NCBI GenBank assembly: GCA_900100835.1
Contig: FNCM01000008.1
Location: 59,988 to 123,987 of the forward strand
Length of the DNA stretch: 64,000 bases
Source: Selenomonas sp. WCT3
GTDB lineage: Bacteria > Bacillota > Negativicutes > Selenomonadales > Selenomonadaceae
Direction of reading: 5' to 3'
This document shows positions 27,293 to 35,511 of this stretch, in pieces. Numbering within the stretch: the first letter of the stretch is position 1; each line of letters starts with the position of its first letter. The notes beneath the pieces are model-generated. The model was not told the DNA's origin. It made no database searches and saw nothing but the letters and a program-made list of their open reading frames with translations. Both the position numbers and the translations under genes were made by a program.

Positions 27293-27484
27293 ATGTTTGT
27301 AGTAAAGAAAAATTCCGAAATGATCAATAAGACGTTTCGTTTGCCGGTAGATTTGGTGGAGCGGCTCACGGAAGTTGCAAAATCTCAGGATGTATCGGTT
27401 AACAACTTGGTGCAGCAGTGTTGTGAGTATGCGCTGGGGGATATGGAAAGCGGGACGCATTCGGATACGAAGCAGGGGAAATGA
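27293..27484 (+). CDS. Ribbon-helix-helix (Arc/CopG-like) DNA-binding protein
   Basis: A 63-residue protein with GAGGTGATT upstream. The segment NKTFRLPVDLVERLTEVAKSQDVSVNNLVQQCCEYAL, spread over residues 12-48, fits the beta-strand and two helices of a ribbon-helix-helix domain. Such proteins bind DNA as dimers, often as autorepressors or antitoxins. No toxin gene follows; a long inverted repeat and the tyrosine recombinase gene do. Its targets are unknown. Confidence 0.75.
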   Translation: MFVVKKNSEMINKTFRLPVDLVERLTEVAKSQDVSVNNLVQQCCEYALGDMESGTHSDTKQGK

Positions 27485-27539
27485 AGGTAGGACGGAACCT
27501 GCGAGATATATGCAATGGGTACGAGCGGCCCGTGGCATG

Positions 27540-27597
27540 CACCAGCAAGAAGCCCTCGTTCTCGAAAAAATGAGAACGAGGGCTTCTTGCTGGTGAG
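27540..27597 (+). terminator. Long perfect hairpin between RHH gene and recombinase gene
   Basis: Arms of 24 bases (27540-27563 and 27572-27595) are perfectly complementary around an 8-base loop, beginning CACCAGCAAGAAG. The right side leads into AGTTTATTTT, a weak T tract. It probably terminates rightward transcription, but its length is unusual. Confidence 0.65.
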
Positions 27598-27619
27598 TTT
27601 ATTTTAAGTTGCTTGTTTG

Positions 27620-28615
27620 TTATTTCCCATACATGCGGTTGAGCGGGTTCTCTTTGAAGATGTTGCCTTGTTCGATGTAGCGATGAACCATCTTTTCAGA
27701 TTTGTGTCGAGTTTGGCGCATGATGGAGAGTGCGTCGACATCGTGTTGGGCGGCGCTGGTGGCGAAGCCACGGCGCAGGCTGTGGCCGGCAAATTGCTTT
27801 TCGTCGAGGCCGGCCATTTTGGCGTATTTTTTGACGACCAGGGCCACGGATTTATCGGATAGCTGCGTTGCGCGCAGGCTATGAGCTTTGGTGAAGGGGC
27901 GGAATATGGGGCCCGCATGAATTTGTGAGGCATCAAGCCAGGCTTTTAGTGCCCGCACGGCGCAGATTTCTTCGTCGGGGGCATAGGGAATGGCGATGGT
28001 GGAGCCGCGGCCGAACTGGTCACCTTTAGACTGGGGGACGAAAATCATAAGACCCTGGGGCGTGAAGGTCAGTTCTTCAAACTGGATGCGCACGAGTTCT
28101 GAGCGGCGAAAGGCACCGGCAAAGCCTAGGAAAATCAGGGCTTTATCCCGCAGGGAAACCAGGTCGCTGTCTTCGAAGCAGTCTGCCAACAGATAGAGGG
28201 TTTCCATGAGTATGGGGGATTTGCCCCGTTGGAAGGTTCCTTTTTCGCGACGGATGGCGGCCATGGCAGCCCGGACGATGCCGTCTTTGGCTGGGTTGTT
28301 TTTGCCACCGTAACCGGCGGCAATGTGGTTTTCGGAGATGGCCGTGATGCGGCGCGATACGGTGTTGGCTTTGGCATCATCGGCCAGGTCGTTTATGTAG
28401 TTGACGATGGTTTCCGGCGCAGTAGGAAGGTCCCTTTCGCCATGATGCCGGCACCAGTCGGAAAAATCGCTCCAATCGGAGGAGTAAGCTTTTAAGGTAT
28501 TGTCGGCCTTGGATTTTTCGAGACGGCGTTTGGCTTTAGCGGAGAGACGCCGATTGTTTTCAATTCGCTGATTTTTTACCAGCATGAAGTTATCTTTTGG
28601 TTTCATCCCAATCAT
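27620..28615 (-). CDS. Tyrosine recombinase (XerC/D-like phage-integrase family)
   Basis: A 331-residue protein on the minus strand. The N-terminal core-binding domain includes NTLKAYSSDWSDF. The catalytic domain holds the expected residues: Arg in GAFRRSELVR, a Lys-containing beta turn (VPQSKGDQ), the HxxR in GHSLRRGFAT, His in TRHKSEKMV and nucleophile Tyr in HRYIEQGN. It cuts and rejoins DNA at specific sites. It is the only recombinase near the right edge of the polysaccharide locus. A role in chromosome dimer resolution is unlikely to need this location; integration or inversion of nearby DNA is possible. No attachment sites were identified. Confidence 0.9.
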   Translation of the reverse strand: MIGMKPKDNFMLVKNQRIENNRRLSAKAKRRLEKSKADNTLKAYSSDWSDFSDWCRHHGERDLPTAPETIVNYINDLADDAKANTVSRRITAISENHIAAGYGGKNNPAKDGIVRAAMAAIRREKGTFQRGKSPILMETLYLLADCFEDSDLVSLRDKALIFLGFAGAFRRSELVRIQFEELTFTPQGLMIFVPQSKGDQFGRGSTIAIPYAPDEEICAVRALKAWLDASQIHAGPIFRPFTKAHSLRATQLSDKSVALVVKKYAKMAGLDEKQFAGHSLRRGFATSAAQHDVDALSIMRQTRHKSEKMVHRYIEQGNIFKENPLNRMYGK

Positions 28616-28759
28616 CTATCTTTCTTATGTTATGGTTGTTTCTTCTCTGTCATTATATACGAAAATTTGTTTTACGTCATCTGGGAATCCCTGTGGTAAT
28701 TTTAATCTTATCGTATATAATAGTAGATAGTGTTCTGGGAAAAGAAAGTGAGGTATGCC

Positions 28760-30148
28760 ATGTTTATGCGCAGCCATTGGAAACATATTAAATACTGGGG
28801 AATGGTGGTGCTCTTGGTGGGGCTCTGTACCTGCCTGGGACTTTACATCAAGGCCCGGCAAGATTACTTTGCCTTAGCGCCGGCACCAGCAGGCCTTACG
28901 GAGACGACGGCCACGGAGCCCCTTTCCTATTCGCCGATTTTGGCCTGGGATAAGGACAGCGAGTCGGTGTATTATGAGATTGAGTTTTTTGCCGAAAAGC
29001 CTATGTTTTTGTCGGCAACGGCAGAATCCGATAAGGCGATTTTCCGCAGCTATGCGATTTTCCAGAATCATTATAATGCACCGCTTCAGTCTTTTGCCGG
29101 GGATTTGTTAGGCAAGCAGCCTCTTTATTGGCGTGTTCGCGGCATGGATTTAGACGGCAAGCCCTATACGCCCTTTAGTGAACTGGCAGCTCTTTGGACT
29201 AGCAGCGATAAGGAAGGGATGGGGGCGCCAGAGCCGCTGACGGATTACAATAATGGCAATGGTTCCGTGCTGCTCTATCCGGTCTACCATTGGATTCCCA
29301 TGACAGGAATGGTTCGGTATGAACTTCAAATCTATGAGGGGAATCCGTTGACGGATAAGGATGCAAAACTTATCGATACGCTTCATACCGATGTAGCAGA
29401 ACTCTATGATGCCAATCCTCGTTACAGCAATCGCGATTTTTACTGGCGCGTAAGGGCTACTGATGAAAAAGATGTACCGACCAGCCGCTGGTCTCTGCCA
29501 AAACGATTCCGGACGGCTCCCACTGACCGTTGGGAAGTTGGGGTTCTGGGCGATAGTATTTCCCATGGCGGTGGCCATTACTCTTATGGGCCAGAGGATT
29601 TTGAGTTCAGTTGGCTTCGGTATTTGAATTTTCCCGCCATCAATTTGTCGGAAAGTGGCGATACCATTCAGATGACGGTGAAGCGTTTTAACCGGGATGT
29701 GCTGCCCTTCCAGCCCAAGTATCTGCTGATTCTTACTGGTACGAACAGTCTGCGAGGTGGGGAGGATCCGAAGGTTGTTATCGAAGGGTTAAAAGAAATT
29801 CAGCAGCGTTGCCGGGAAAACAATATCCGGCCGATTCTTTTGACACTTCCCGATGTGAATCCTGATAACATTGCTCATGTATTCCATGAGCCAACGGCTG
29901 ATGATTGGACGGAGCGTTTTCAGGAAGTGAATGCTTATATCCGTACGCAGGTTCATATTGATACGGCTGCTGCTTTTCCGCGTCCTGATGGGGTCCTGCC
30001 CACATCATTTGCCATGGATGGACTTCACCCCGATGTCTCCGGCAAAAAACTTATGGGGGCAAAGGTAAACAGCTCCTGGGACGAAGTCAAAAAGCAGGCG
30101 GACGCGGATATGGAAAAGTATGAAGAAGAAAAAGAAGGTTTGAATTGA
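28760..30148 (+). CDS. Membrane-anchored SGNH/GDSL hydrolase with fibronectin-like domains
   Basis: A 462-residue protein. The ATG at 28760 is chosen because GTGAGGT lies upstream. A membrane helix at about residues 12-34 is followed by two beta-rich, fibronectin III-like modules, each with a YWRVRA/G-type strand (YWRVRGMDLDGK, FYWRVRATDEK). A C-terminal SGNH domain follows, with block I GVLGDSISHGGG, block III LTGTNSLRGG and block V FAMDGLHPDVSG. It should be an extracytoplasmic esterase or acyl hydrolase, perhaps on cell-envelope carbohydrate. A clear paralogue lies at 44225-45844. The gene starts 144 bases from the divergent recombinase gene. Confidence 0.88.
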   Translation: MFMRSHWKHIKYWGMVVLLVGLCTCLGLYIKARQDYFALAPAPAGLTETTATEPLSYSPILAWDKDSESVYYEIEFFAEKPMFLSATAESDKAIFRSYAIFQNHYNAPLQSFAGDLLGKQPLYWRVRGMDLDGKPYTPFSELAALWTSSDKEGMGAPEPLTDYNNGNGSVLLYPVYHWIPMTGMVRYELQIYEGNPLTDKDAKLIDTLHTDVAELYDANPRYSNRDFYWRVRATDEKDVPTSRWSLPKRFRTAPTDRWEVGVLGDSISHGGGHYSYGPEDFEFSWLRYLNFPAINLSESGDTIQMTVKRFNRDVLPFQPKYLLILTGTNSLRGGEDPKVVIEGLKEIQQRCRENNIRPILLTLPDVNPDNIAHVFHEPTADDWTERFQEVNAYIRTQVHIDTAAAFPRPDGVLPTSFAMDGLHPDVSGKKLMGAKVNSSWDEVKKQADADMEKYEEEKEGLN

Positions 30149-30173
30149 CGCCCCTTTTTTGATAAGATAATAT
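30145..30173 (+). promoter_or_regulatory. Candidate csrA promoter
   Basis: TTGACG (30145-30150), a 17-base spacer and TAATAT (30168-30173). The -35 box overlaps the stop of the SGNH hydrolase gene. Confidence 0.55.
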
Positions 30174-30202
30174 GGTGCTATAAAACAGAGGGGGACTGTA
30201 TT

Positions 30203-30391
30203 TTGCTGGTATTATCCAGGAAAGAACAACAGGAAATCATGATTGGCGAAAAAGTCATCGTGACAGTCGTTAAAGTTGCAGCTGGCAAAATAAAGCTCGG
30301 AATAACAGCACCGAATAGCGTAAAGGTGCGCCGGCTTGATGTATTGCAGGCTGGAACTATGGAAAATGGAGAGGATTCTCATGAAATTTGA
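30203..30391 (+). CDS. csrA: Carbon storage regulator CsrA (RNA-binding)
   Basis: A 62-residue protein with a TTG start and GAGGGGGA upstream. It follows CsrA closely: MLVLSRKEQQEIMIGEKV at the N-terminus (start of the RNA-binding surface), GKIKLGITAP in the core and VKVRRLDV near the end. CsrA binds GGA motifs in mRNA leaders to repress or stabilise messages. In many Firmicutes csrA sits beside fliW and flagellin genes; here it does not. Its end overlaps the next gene by 11 bases. Confidence 0.93.
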   Translation: MLVLSRKEQQEIMIGEKVIVTVVKVAAGKIKLGITAPNSVKVRRLDVLQAGTMENGEDSHEI

Positions 30392-30791
30392 TACGAAATC
30401 AGGCTATGGGTTCATGCATCTTTATTTGACCCTGCATCCGAAAAAATCACCGGCTTATGATCCAACGGAGGAAGGATATATTTCTGATGAAGCCGAGTCA
30501 AGACTTCACCATTTCGCGGAATTCATTCGCTTCAATGAAAAGCTGGCCGCAGAGGGGAATGCCATCCGGGCAGAACTTTTCGCCGAAAAGGCAGCCGAGG
30601 CTGGAATGATTGCTGGCGAGGGCTGGCAGGATTTCACAAGTCATTTCACCGAAAATGTAAATGGTGAGATTGAGTTCGATGAAGCCGAGCTGCAGAAGAC
30701 CTTTGGCAAATTCATCAGCGATGTCCGTCGCATTTGCAGCCGCCCGCATTCCCAGCTTGAGATTGAGCTGGCTAAATCGATGGGAAAATGA
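30381..30791 (+). CDS. Hypothetical protein coupled to csrA
   Basis: A 136-residue soluble protein. The ATG at 30381 overlaps the csrA end and has GAGAGGATT upstream; longer in-frame starts lie within csrA. It contains MKFDTKSGYGFMHLYLTLHPKK at residues 1-22 and an acidic, largely helical remainder. I do not recognise a family. Overlap with csrA suggests translational coupling and a shared regulatory setting, but not a function. Confidence 0.7.
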   Translation: MKFDTKSGYGFMHLYLTLHPKKSPAYDPTEEGYISDEAESRLHHFAEFIRFNEKLAAEGNAIRAELFAEKAAEAGMIAGEGWQDFTSHFTENVNGEIEFDEAELQKTFGKFISDVRRICSRPHSQLEIELAKSMGK

Positions 30792-30813
30792 GTGATTCCT
30801 TGCAAATAAAAGT

Positions 30814-30853
30814 GCCCTTGCGTTATCGGGAAGATAACGCAAGGGCGTTTTTT
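30814..30853. terminator. Bidirectional terminator after csrA unit
   Basis: GCCCTTGCGTTATC and its exact complement around a GGGAA loop, with TTTTTT on the right and an A-rich left flank. It serves the genes converging on it from both sides. Confidence 0.9.
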
Positions 30854-31925
30854 ATTCGTTATCCCAGTTTATGTTTTTGGCTTTTTCCAACAATTCCTCG
30901 GCTGAAGCAGCCTCAATCCGTACCGTGCTGGATGATGCGGCACTATGTGACGATTCAGCAATTTTACGGTGAACCGGATGTACGGGATGGTTGTGATGTC
31001 TCTGGTGTTCCTGAGGCCATCTGGCTGCTCTAGGAGTCTCCTGCAGCATTGTAGTAGTGGTTAGTTTTGCTTCGATTTCGACATTGACCGAGGTACCAGA
31101 TTGCGTATTTACGGCATGACCGCTAATGTTGTGGTTGTTGCCATTATCAAGTCCTGCATAAAGGAGATTCATTACCTTTTCGGTAGTAAAGGAATACTGC
31201 TGGATGCTGGCTTTTATCGCCAAGGTGAGTTCCTGATAGGTGGGAACGGCAGGTCTCTTCGTTGGCGGGTCCTTGGCTTGTTCGCGTTTTGTTTCCGCGC
31301 GTTTCTTTATGGCTTCCTCCAAGCGTTGCTGCTGTTCTTCCGTCATGCGTTCCAGCTCAGCAAAGAGTTTAGTGTTGCCGTCGTCGTCAAAGGAAATCGC
31401 TAAGCGCTTGAAGCGAACCCCTTCGCCCAGCAGGCCCTGCTGTTCAATTTGATTCAGGGTGTTGGTGGATTCTTCCACCTTGGCCATAACTTCTTTGGCA
31501 TACGCATCGTCATTAGCCATTCGTTCTATCTCTTGTGTGGACAGCATGACGAAGTACTTTTTATGGCTTGGGCCGGCGATATCCAGTGGATTTTGGACAT
31601 CGTCAGCGATGAGAAAATCATAGTCCCCATATTGCTCACGAAGGCTGGCCAAATATTTTTTTGCTTTCTCCGAAAGTTTTTGTTCTTCGGGGGTGGTGTT
31701 CCAAGCTTCGGCCCCTTGGACTTGTTTGTCGGCGCTGGCTTTCGTGGACAGATTTATGCCGCTACCAGAAATTGACAAGTCAAAATCCTTGCTGGCCTGA
31801 TTGAGTTTCTCGAGATTCTTATGCGCGTTGTCAAGTTTCCCAGCGCCGCTCCAGTGCTTCTTTCCAGTGTGGTCCGCGTTTTTTAGCGGGGGAGTGTAAT
31901 GGGTGTGGTTGATGCTGTTTGCCAT
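30852..31925 (-). CDS. DUF6033-like protein of unknown function
   Basis: A 357-residue soluble protein with GAGGAGG upstream of the ATG. The middle has KAKKYLASLREQYGDYDFLIAD and VMLSTQEIERMANDDAYAKEV, a pattern I associate with DUF6033-type proteins of Firmicutes. A glutamine/glutamate-rich coiled segment (about 205-240) and a low-complexity His/Pro/Ser-rich region (about 305-345) follow. No signal peptide or membrane helix is visible. The role is unknown; the family assignment is from memory and should be treated as tentative. Confidence 0.7.
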   Translation of the reverse strand: MANSINHTHYTPPLKNADHTGKKHWSGAGKLDNAHKNLEKLNQASKDFDLSISGSGINLSTKASADKQVQGAEAWNTTPEEQKLSEKAKKYLASLREQYGDYDFLIADDVQNPLDIAGPSHKKYFVMLSTQEIERMANDDAYAKEVMAKVEESTNTLNQIEQQGLLGEGVRFKRLAISFDDDGNTKLFAELERMTEEQQQRLEEAIKKRAETKREQAKDPPTKRPAVPTYQELTLAIKASIQQYSFTTEKVMNLLYAGLDNGNNHNISGHAVNTQSGTSVNVEIEAKLTTTTMLQETPRAARWPQEHQRHHNHPVHPVHRKIAESSHSAASSSTVRIEAASAEELLEKAKNINWDNE

Positions 31926-32028
31926 GGCTTTATCCTCCTCTGATCAGCCTTTGAAATCCCTTTCGGCAAAAAATATTTCTTATCTATATATCGTCTTGCT
32001 ATGACAGAATCTTAAGAAATATCTTCGG

Positions 32029-32331
32029 TTATTTTCGCAAACGTTCTTCATGCAACTGGGCACATTTTTCGACGATGAGGCGTACTACCCAAGAGGCCGG
32101 GCGGGTGGATTTCGTGTGGAACCACTGTTCAACGGTGCGGCTCGGTGCCCCTAATAACCGTTCACAATCCCGAGGGGTAATGCCCCATAATTCCCGCATG
32201 AGCTTCATGGGTTCATCCGCACAGGCAATCCGGTCTAATTCCACGGCTTTTTTGAGTTCTTCCACATCCACATCAAAGCCGGTTTTCCGTTGGAACCAGT
32301 TGGGGATATCATCGCGGGTAACCTTTGGCAT
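32029..32331 (-). CDS. HTH-type transcriptional regulator, antitoxin-like
   Basis: A 100-residue protein with AAAGGAAG upstream of the ATG. The segment LWGITPRDCERLLGAPSRTVEQWFHTKSTRPASW, at about residues 48-81, is a helix-turn-helix of the XRE or HigA/MqsA-like antitoxin type, with the typical R-T-V-E/Q-x-W recognition helix. No toxin gene is adjacent. It is transcribed in the same direction as the DUF6033-like gene, 103 bases upstream of it, and may regulate it. Confidence 0.7.
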   Translation of the reverse strand: MPKVTRDDIPNWFQRKTGFDVDVEELKKAVELDRIACADEPMKLMRELWGITPRDCERLLGAPSRTVEQWFHTKSTRPASWVVRLIVEKCAQLHEERLRK

Positions 32332-32494
32332 GGCTGCACTTCCTTTCTGCTATATACTGTTTTACTAATTCGTTACGGGCCAGCATAATCCTTTTTCCCA
32401 GATTTTCGATGTTTTGCCTGCAGGGAGCAGACAAACGCGGGCTTTTATGATACTATAGTAAGGACAAATTTCTGCAAGGAGATGCTCCATTACT

Positions 32495-33130
32495 ATGAAA
32501 ACTACCATTATTGGTATTGCTGGTGGTACGGGTTCCGGTAAATCGACCTTTACGAACCGGCTCAAGAAATATTTCGGTGACGATGTTACGGTAATTTATC
32601 ACGACAATTACTATCGTCCCCATGATGACCTGTCGTTCCAGGAACGCCAGCACATCAATTACGACCACCCCAAATCCCTCGAAACGGATCTCTTGATTGA
32701 ACAGCTTCAGCAGCTCAAGGAAGGTAAGAGCGTGGAGTGCCCGGTTTATGATTTTGCCCATCACACCCGCTCCTCGGCTACGACCATTATTAAGCCGAGC
32801 CGTGTTATCATCGTCGAGGGTATTTTGATTCTTCAGGATGAACGCCTGCGGGATTTATTCGATATCAAGATTTTCGTCGAAGCCGATGCCGATGAGCGCA
32901 TCCTTCGCCGGGTGCTTCGCGATATCAACGAGCGCGGCCGGGATTTGGAAAACATCATCGAGCAGTATCTTGAGACGGTTAAGCCCATGCATTATCTCTA
33001 TGTGGCACCGACGAAAAATGTGGCGGATATCGTCATTAACAGCGGCCTTAACAACATTGCCTTTGATGTCATTAAGGTCAAGATTCAGGAACTGTTAAAG
33101 GAAAACAGTCAGGAAGATGCTAATGATTGA
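32495..33130 (+). CDS. udk: Uridine kinase
   Basis: A 211-residue protein of the usual length. The P-loop GGTGSGKST is at residues 10-18, followed by HDNYYRPHDDL, NYDHPKSLETDLL, CPVYDFAHHTR and VIIVEGILIL, all typical of Udk. It phosphorylates uridine and cytidine to UMP and CMP, complementing the de novo pathway encoded at 54017-63587. The start ATG has CAAGGAGAT upstream. The gene appears to be monocistronic. Confidence 0.97.
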   Translation: MKTTIIGIAGGTGSGKSTFTNRLKKYFGDDVTVIYHDNYYRPHDDLSFQERQHINYDHPKSLETDLLIEQLQQLKEGKSVECPVYDFAHHTRSSATTIIKPSRVIIVEGILILQDERLRDLFDIKIFVEADADERILRRVLRDINERGRDLENIIEQYLETVKPMHYLYVAPTKNVADIVINSGLNNIAFDVIKVKIQELLKENSQEDAND

Positions 33131-33247
33131 TGCCTCGGATTGATTTCACAAATGTAGTATGAATACAGAATACTTCTCCCAAACCTATAAACATAAGCAG
33201 TGTAATGTTGTATACTACTCATAGGTTAAGAGAAAGGACTGATTCGT

Positions 33248-33490
33248 ATGAAAAAAATTTTGGGAATCACTCTGAGTCTTGCAGTTTGGGGCGCATTGCT
33301 CACGCTGCAGGGGACACCGGCAATTGATGCAACCATTGCCGAGGAGGCAGTTATCGCCGCCCATCCGGATGCTATTGTCTGCGAGGCAGAACCGGTTGGT
33401 CATAATTTTGCTGTAGCTTATGTGGACAGCCAATTGAATCGCGGTGTAGTGACTATCGCGGATGATGGTCATATTGTTGCCGAAAACTAA
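33248..33490 (+). CDS. Small exported protein of unknown function
   Basis: An 80-residue protein with AAAGGAC upstream. The first 20 residues form a signal peptide (KK, then a hydrophobic core). The remaining region (AIDATIAEEAVIAAHPDAIVC...) has the look of a short PepSY-like beta-alpha-beta module, with VAYVDSQLNRGVVTIADDG near the end, but it is too short to be sure. A terminator follows, so it is a single-gene unit. Confidence 0.65.
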   Translation: MKKILGITLSLAVWGALLTLQGTPAIDATIAEEAVIAAHPDAIVCEAEPVGHNFAVAYVDSQLNRGVVTIADDGHIVAEN

Positions 33491-33501
33491 AGAAGAAACA
33501 A

Positions 33502-33527
33502 AAGACCGCCGAGAGGCGGTCTTTTTT
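33502..33527 (+). terminator. Terminator after the small exported protein gene
   Basis: AAGACCGCC and GGCGGTCTT arms around GAGA, followed by a T run. Confidence 0.92.
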
Positions 33528-33609
33528 GGTGGAAAAAAGGAGAATCATAAATATTGTCAAATAAATAGGGAAAAGAGTGGTTGCTAAAAACTAAATAGGA
33601 GGTGAGCGT

Positions 33610-34761
33610 ATGGACTCGTTATCCTTTTGGCGGCGAAACGATTTATCCGCCTTGCTGCTGGCTTCGATATTCATGAACGGCTTTGAGACGGGAGGATATC
33701 AGGCCGCGCTGTTGTATGTGGGGCAGGAGTACGACTTATCTATCGGACAACAGGGGATTTTAGCTTCTGTTCAGTTGTTTGCCACGATGATTGCGCCTTT
33801 GTTATTAGGAGCGTTAGCCGACCGCATCGGCAAGAAGATTATGCTGGTGGTATTTACCGCCATTCGCGTGCTATCGGCGGCTATTATTCTATTGGCGACA
33901 GATTCGTTGACCTTTGCGGTGGGGATTTTTGTATTAGGATTTTCCTGTAGTATTGTGCAATATGTAGCGATTGCGGGAATGCAGGATGCCTATCCCATAA
34001 CCCGAAACCGTCGGATGGGATTTATTACGGCGATGTTTGCCTTAGGAGCCGTGGTGGCACCGTTACTAGTGGGCTTTTGTTTGACTACATCCTGGGGCTG
34101 GCAGGGATTCTTCCTAGTAAGTGGTATTGTATTCTTCTTCCTTACAGTACTCTTATGGCGGACTGGTTTTGAACCACGCGAGACGGCACCAGCTGCGGAA
34201 ACGGTGGGCGGGGGAACCGGCATTTATGTCAAAGGGGTTGCCTTGTTGTGCTTTATCATGTTTATTTATGTGGGCGTGGAAAACGGCGTTTGCTTTTTCC
34301 TCAATAACTTCCTCTTGGATACCATGAACTCCACCCGGGGGTATTTGGCCTTATCGTTATTCTGGCTGGCCATGATTCCCTCGCGATTCCTGTGTGGCTT
34401 TTTGGCAAAATATCGAAGCCGTTTGATTGTCTTAGCCCCTTTGGGCGCAACCATTATGCTGGCAATCTTAACCCTTATTCGCAGTGAATCGCTGGCTTTT
34501 GTCATCGTTTTTGTGCTGGGCTTTTTCTGCGGTGGCGTTTATCCCAACGTGTTGACCTATGTGGCGGATTTTGCCAGCGGGAGAACCGCGACAGTTACGG
34601 CTGCGATAACGGTGGCAACGGGAGTTGGTGCCACGATTATTTCTGCTTCCTTTGGCTTTTTGCATGACAGCTTGGGTTTTTCGGGGGCTTTTCTTGCCTT
34701 GGCCGCCCTATTAGGGGTAGATATCTTTGTGGCCCTTCTGGTTCCAAGGCTCCATCGATAA
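33610..34761 (+). CDS. Major facilitator superfamily transporter
   Basis: A 383-residue protein with about twelve membrane helices and GGAGGTG upstream. MFS hallmarks include LLLGALADRIGKKIML between helices 2 and 3 and a central cytoplasmic loop near residue 190. The C-terminal half has FVLGFFCGGVYPNVLTYVADF. Family-level similarity is to sugar or drug exporters with 12 helices; the substrate cannot be told. No adjacent regulator gene gives a clue. Confidence 0.88.
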   Translation: MDSLSFWRRNDLSALLLASIFMNGFETGGYQAALLYVGQEYDLSIGQQGILASVQLFATMIAPLLLGALADRIGKKIMLVVFTAIRVLSAAIILLATDSLTFAVGIFVLGFSCSIVQYVAIAGMQDAYPITRNRRMGFITAMFALGAVVAPLLVGFCLTTSWGWQGFFLVSGIVFFFLTVLLWRTGFEPRETAPAAETVGGGTGIYVKGVALLCFIMFIYVGVENGVCFFLNNFLLDTMNSTRGYLALSLFWLAMIPSRFLCGFLAKYRSRLIVLAPLGATIMLAILTLIRSESLAFVIVFVLGFFCGGVYPNVLTYVADFASGRTATVTAAITVATGVGATIISASFGFLHDSLGFSGAFLALAALLGVDIFVALLVPRLHR

Positions 34762-34826
34762 TCGGACAGATGGAAGGATTTGTGGTAGAATAGGAGGGTA
34801 ACTATCAAAAATTTGGAGATGACGAT

Positions 34827-35339
34827 TTGAAGGTAATTAATTTCTATGGCGGTGCAGGCATTGGGAAAAGCACGATTGCTGCGGATGTTTTTTCCAAATT
34901 GAAGCGCAAGGGCTACAAAACGGAACTGGTGGGCGAATATGCAAAATGGCTGTGGTACCAAAATGCCACCGATATCGTGGAAGACCAATTGTATCTATTT
35001 GCCGAGCAGGCACATCGTACGCGAACCTTGGAAAAATACGGCGTGGAATTTGCCGTCTGTGATTCGCCGCTGCCCCTTAACATCATTTATAACCGTGAGT
35101 CAAGTGATGCCTTTGATGCTTTGGTCATGCAGGAATTTAATCGCTATGAGAATTATAATTATCTGCTGCGTCGCAACGACGAGTTTATTACGATTGATGA
35201 CCGGAAGGAAACCAATCTGGAACAAGCGAAGGAAAAAGATGCACAGGTTGTGGCCATGCTGGAAAAGTGGAACATTCCCTATACGGTCATTTCGCCATGG
35301 GAGACCGACAAAGTCGGCTTGGATTTAAAAGTTCGTTGA
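34827..35339 (+). CDS. Small P-loop NTPase (AAA_28-like)
   Basis: A 170-residue protein with a TTG start and GGAGAT upstream. The Walker A motif GGAGIGKST is at residues 8-16, and CDSPLPLNIIYN suggests a Walker B-like strand. The ELVGEYAKWLWY segment fits the AAA_28 (PF13521) group, which includes NadR kinase domains and phage-related nucleotide kinases. A nucleoside or nucleotide kinase role is plausible, but no substrate can be assigned. A terminator follows. Confidence 0.75.
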   Translation: MKVINFYGGAGIGKSTIAADVFSKLKRKGYKTELVGEYAKWLWYQNATDIVEDQLYLFAEQAHRTRTLEKYGVEFAVCDSPLPLNIIYNRESSDAFDALVMQEFNRYENYNYLLRRNDEFITIDDRKETNLEQAKEKDAQVVAMLEKWNIPYTVISPWETDKVGLDLKVR

Positions 35340-35343
35340 ATGG

Positions 35344-35387
35344 AAATACCTCAGGTGTTTTTTATGAATATCTGAGGTATTTTTTTC
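35344..35387 (+). terminator. Terminator after the P-loop NTPase gene
   Basis: AATACCTCAG and CTGAGGTATT arms around a 17-base loop, ending in a T run. Confidence 0.85.
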
Positions 35388-35397
35388 ACAATGGTAT

Positions 35398-35412
35398 TGA
35401 CAATGATAATCA
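35398..35412. promoter_or_regulatory. Fur-box-like site 1
   Basis: TGACAAT-G-ATAATCA matches the 7-1-7 Fur pattern TGATAAT-N-ATTATCA at 12 of 14 arm positions. It lies upstream of the TonB-dependent receptor gene. Confidence 0.6.
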
Positions 35413-35439
35413 CTGCTGATATTATAATCATCGTGTAAT

Positions 35440-35454
35440 TGATAATAATTATCG
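35440..35454. promoter_or_regulatory. Fur-box-like site 2
   Basis: TGATAAT-A-ATTATCG matches the 7-1-7 Fur pattern at 13 of 14 arm positions, 58 bases before the receptor start. With site 1 it predicts iron repression of the receptor-exb-tonB unit. Confidence 0.75.
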
Positions 35455-35511
35455 ATTATGAATAATATTCAAATATGAAAAACATTCATATTTATGGAGG
35501 ATGATTCGTGA

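Noticed and set aside
27540-27595. Long inverted repeat read as a recombinase attachment site
   Set aside because: The arms sit directly after a gene with a T-rich right flank, so a terminator explains it more simply; no direct-repeat partner was seen.
32029-32331. A toxin-antitoxin pair at the HTH gene
   Set aside because: The adjacent 357-residue gene is long and shows no toxin fold, and the gap of 103 bases is larger than usual for such pairs.
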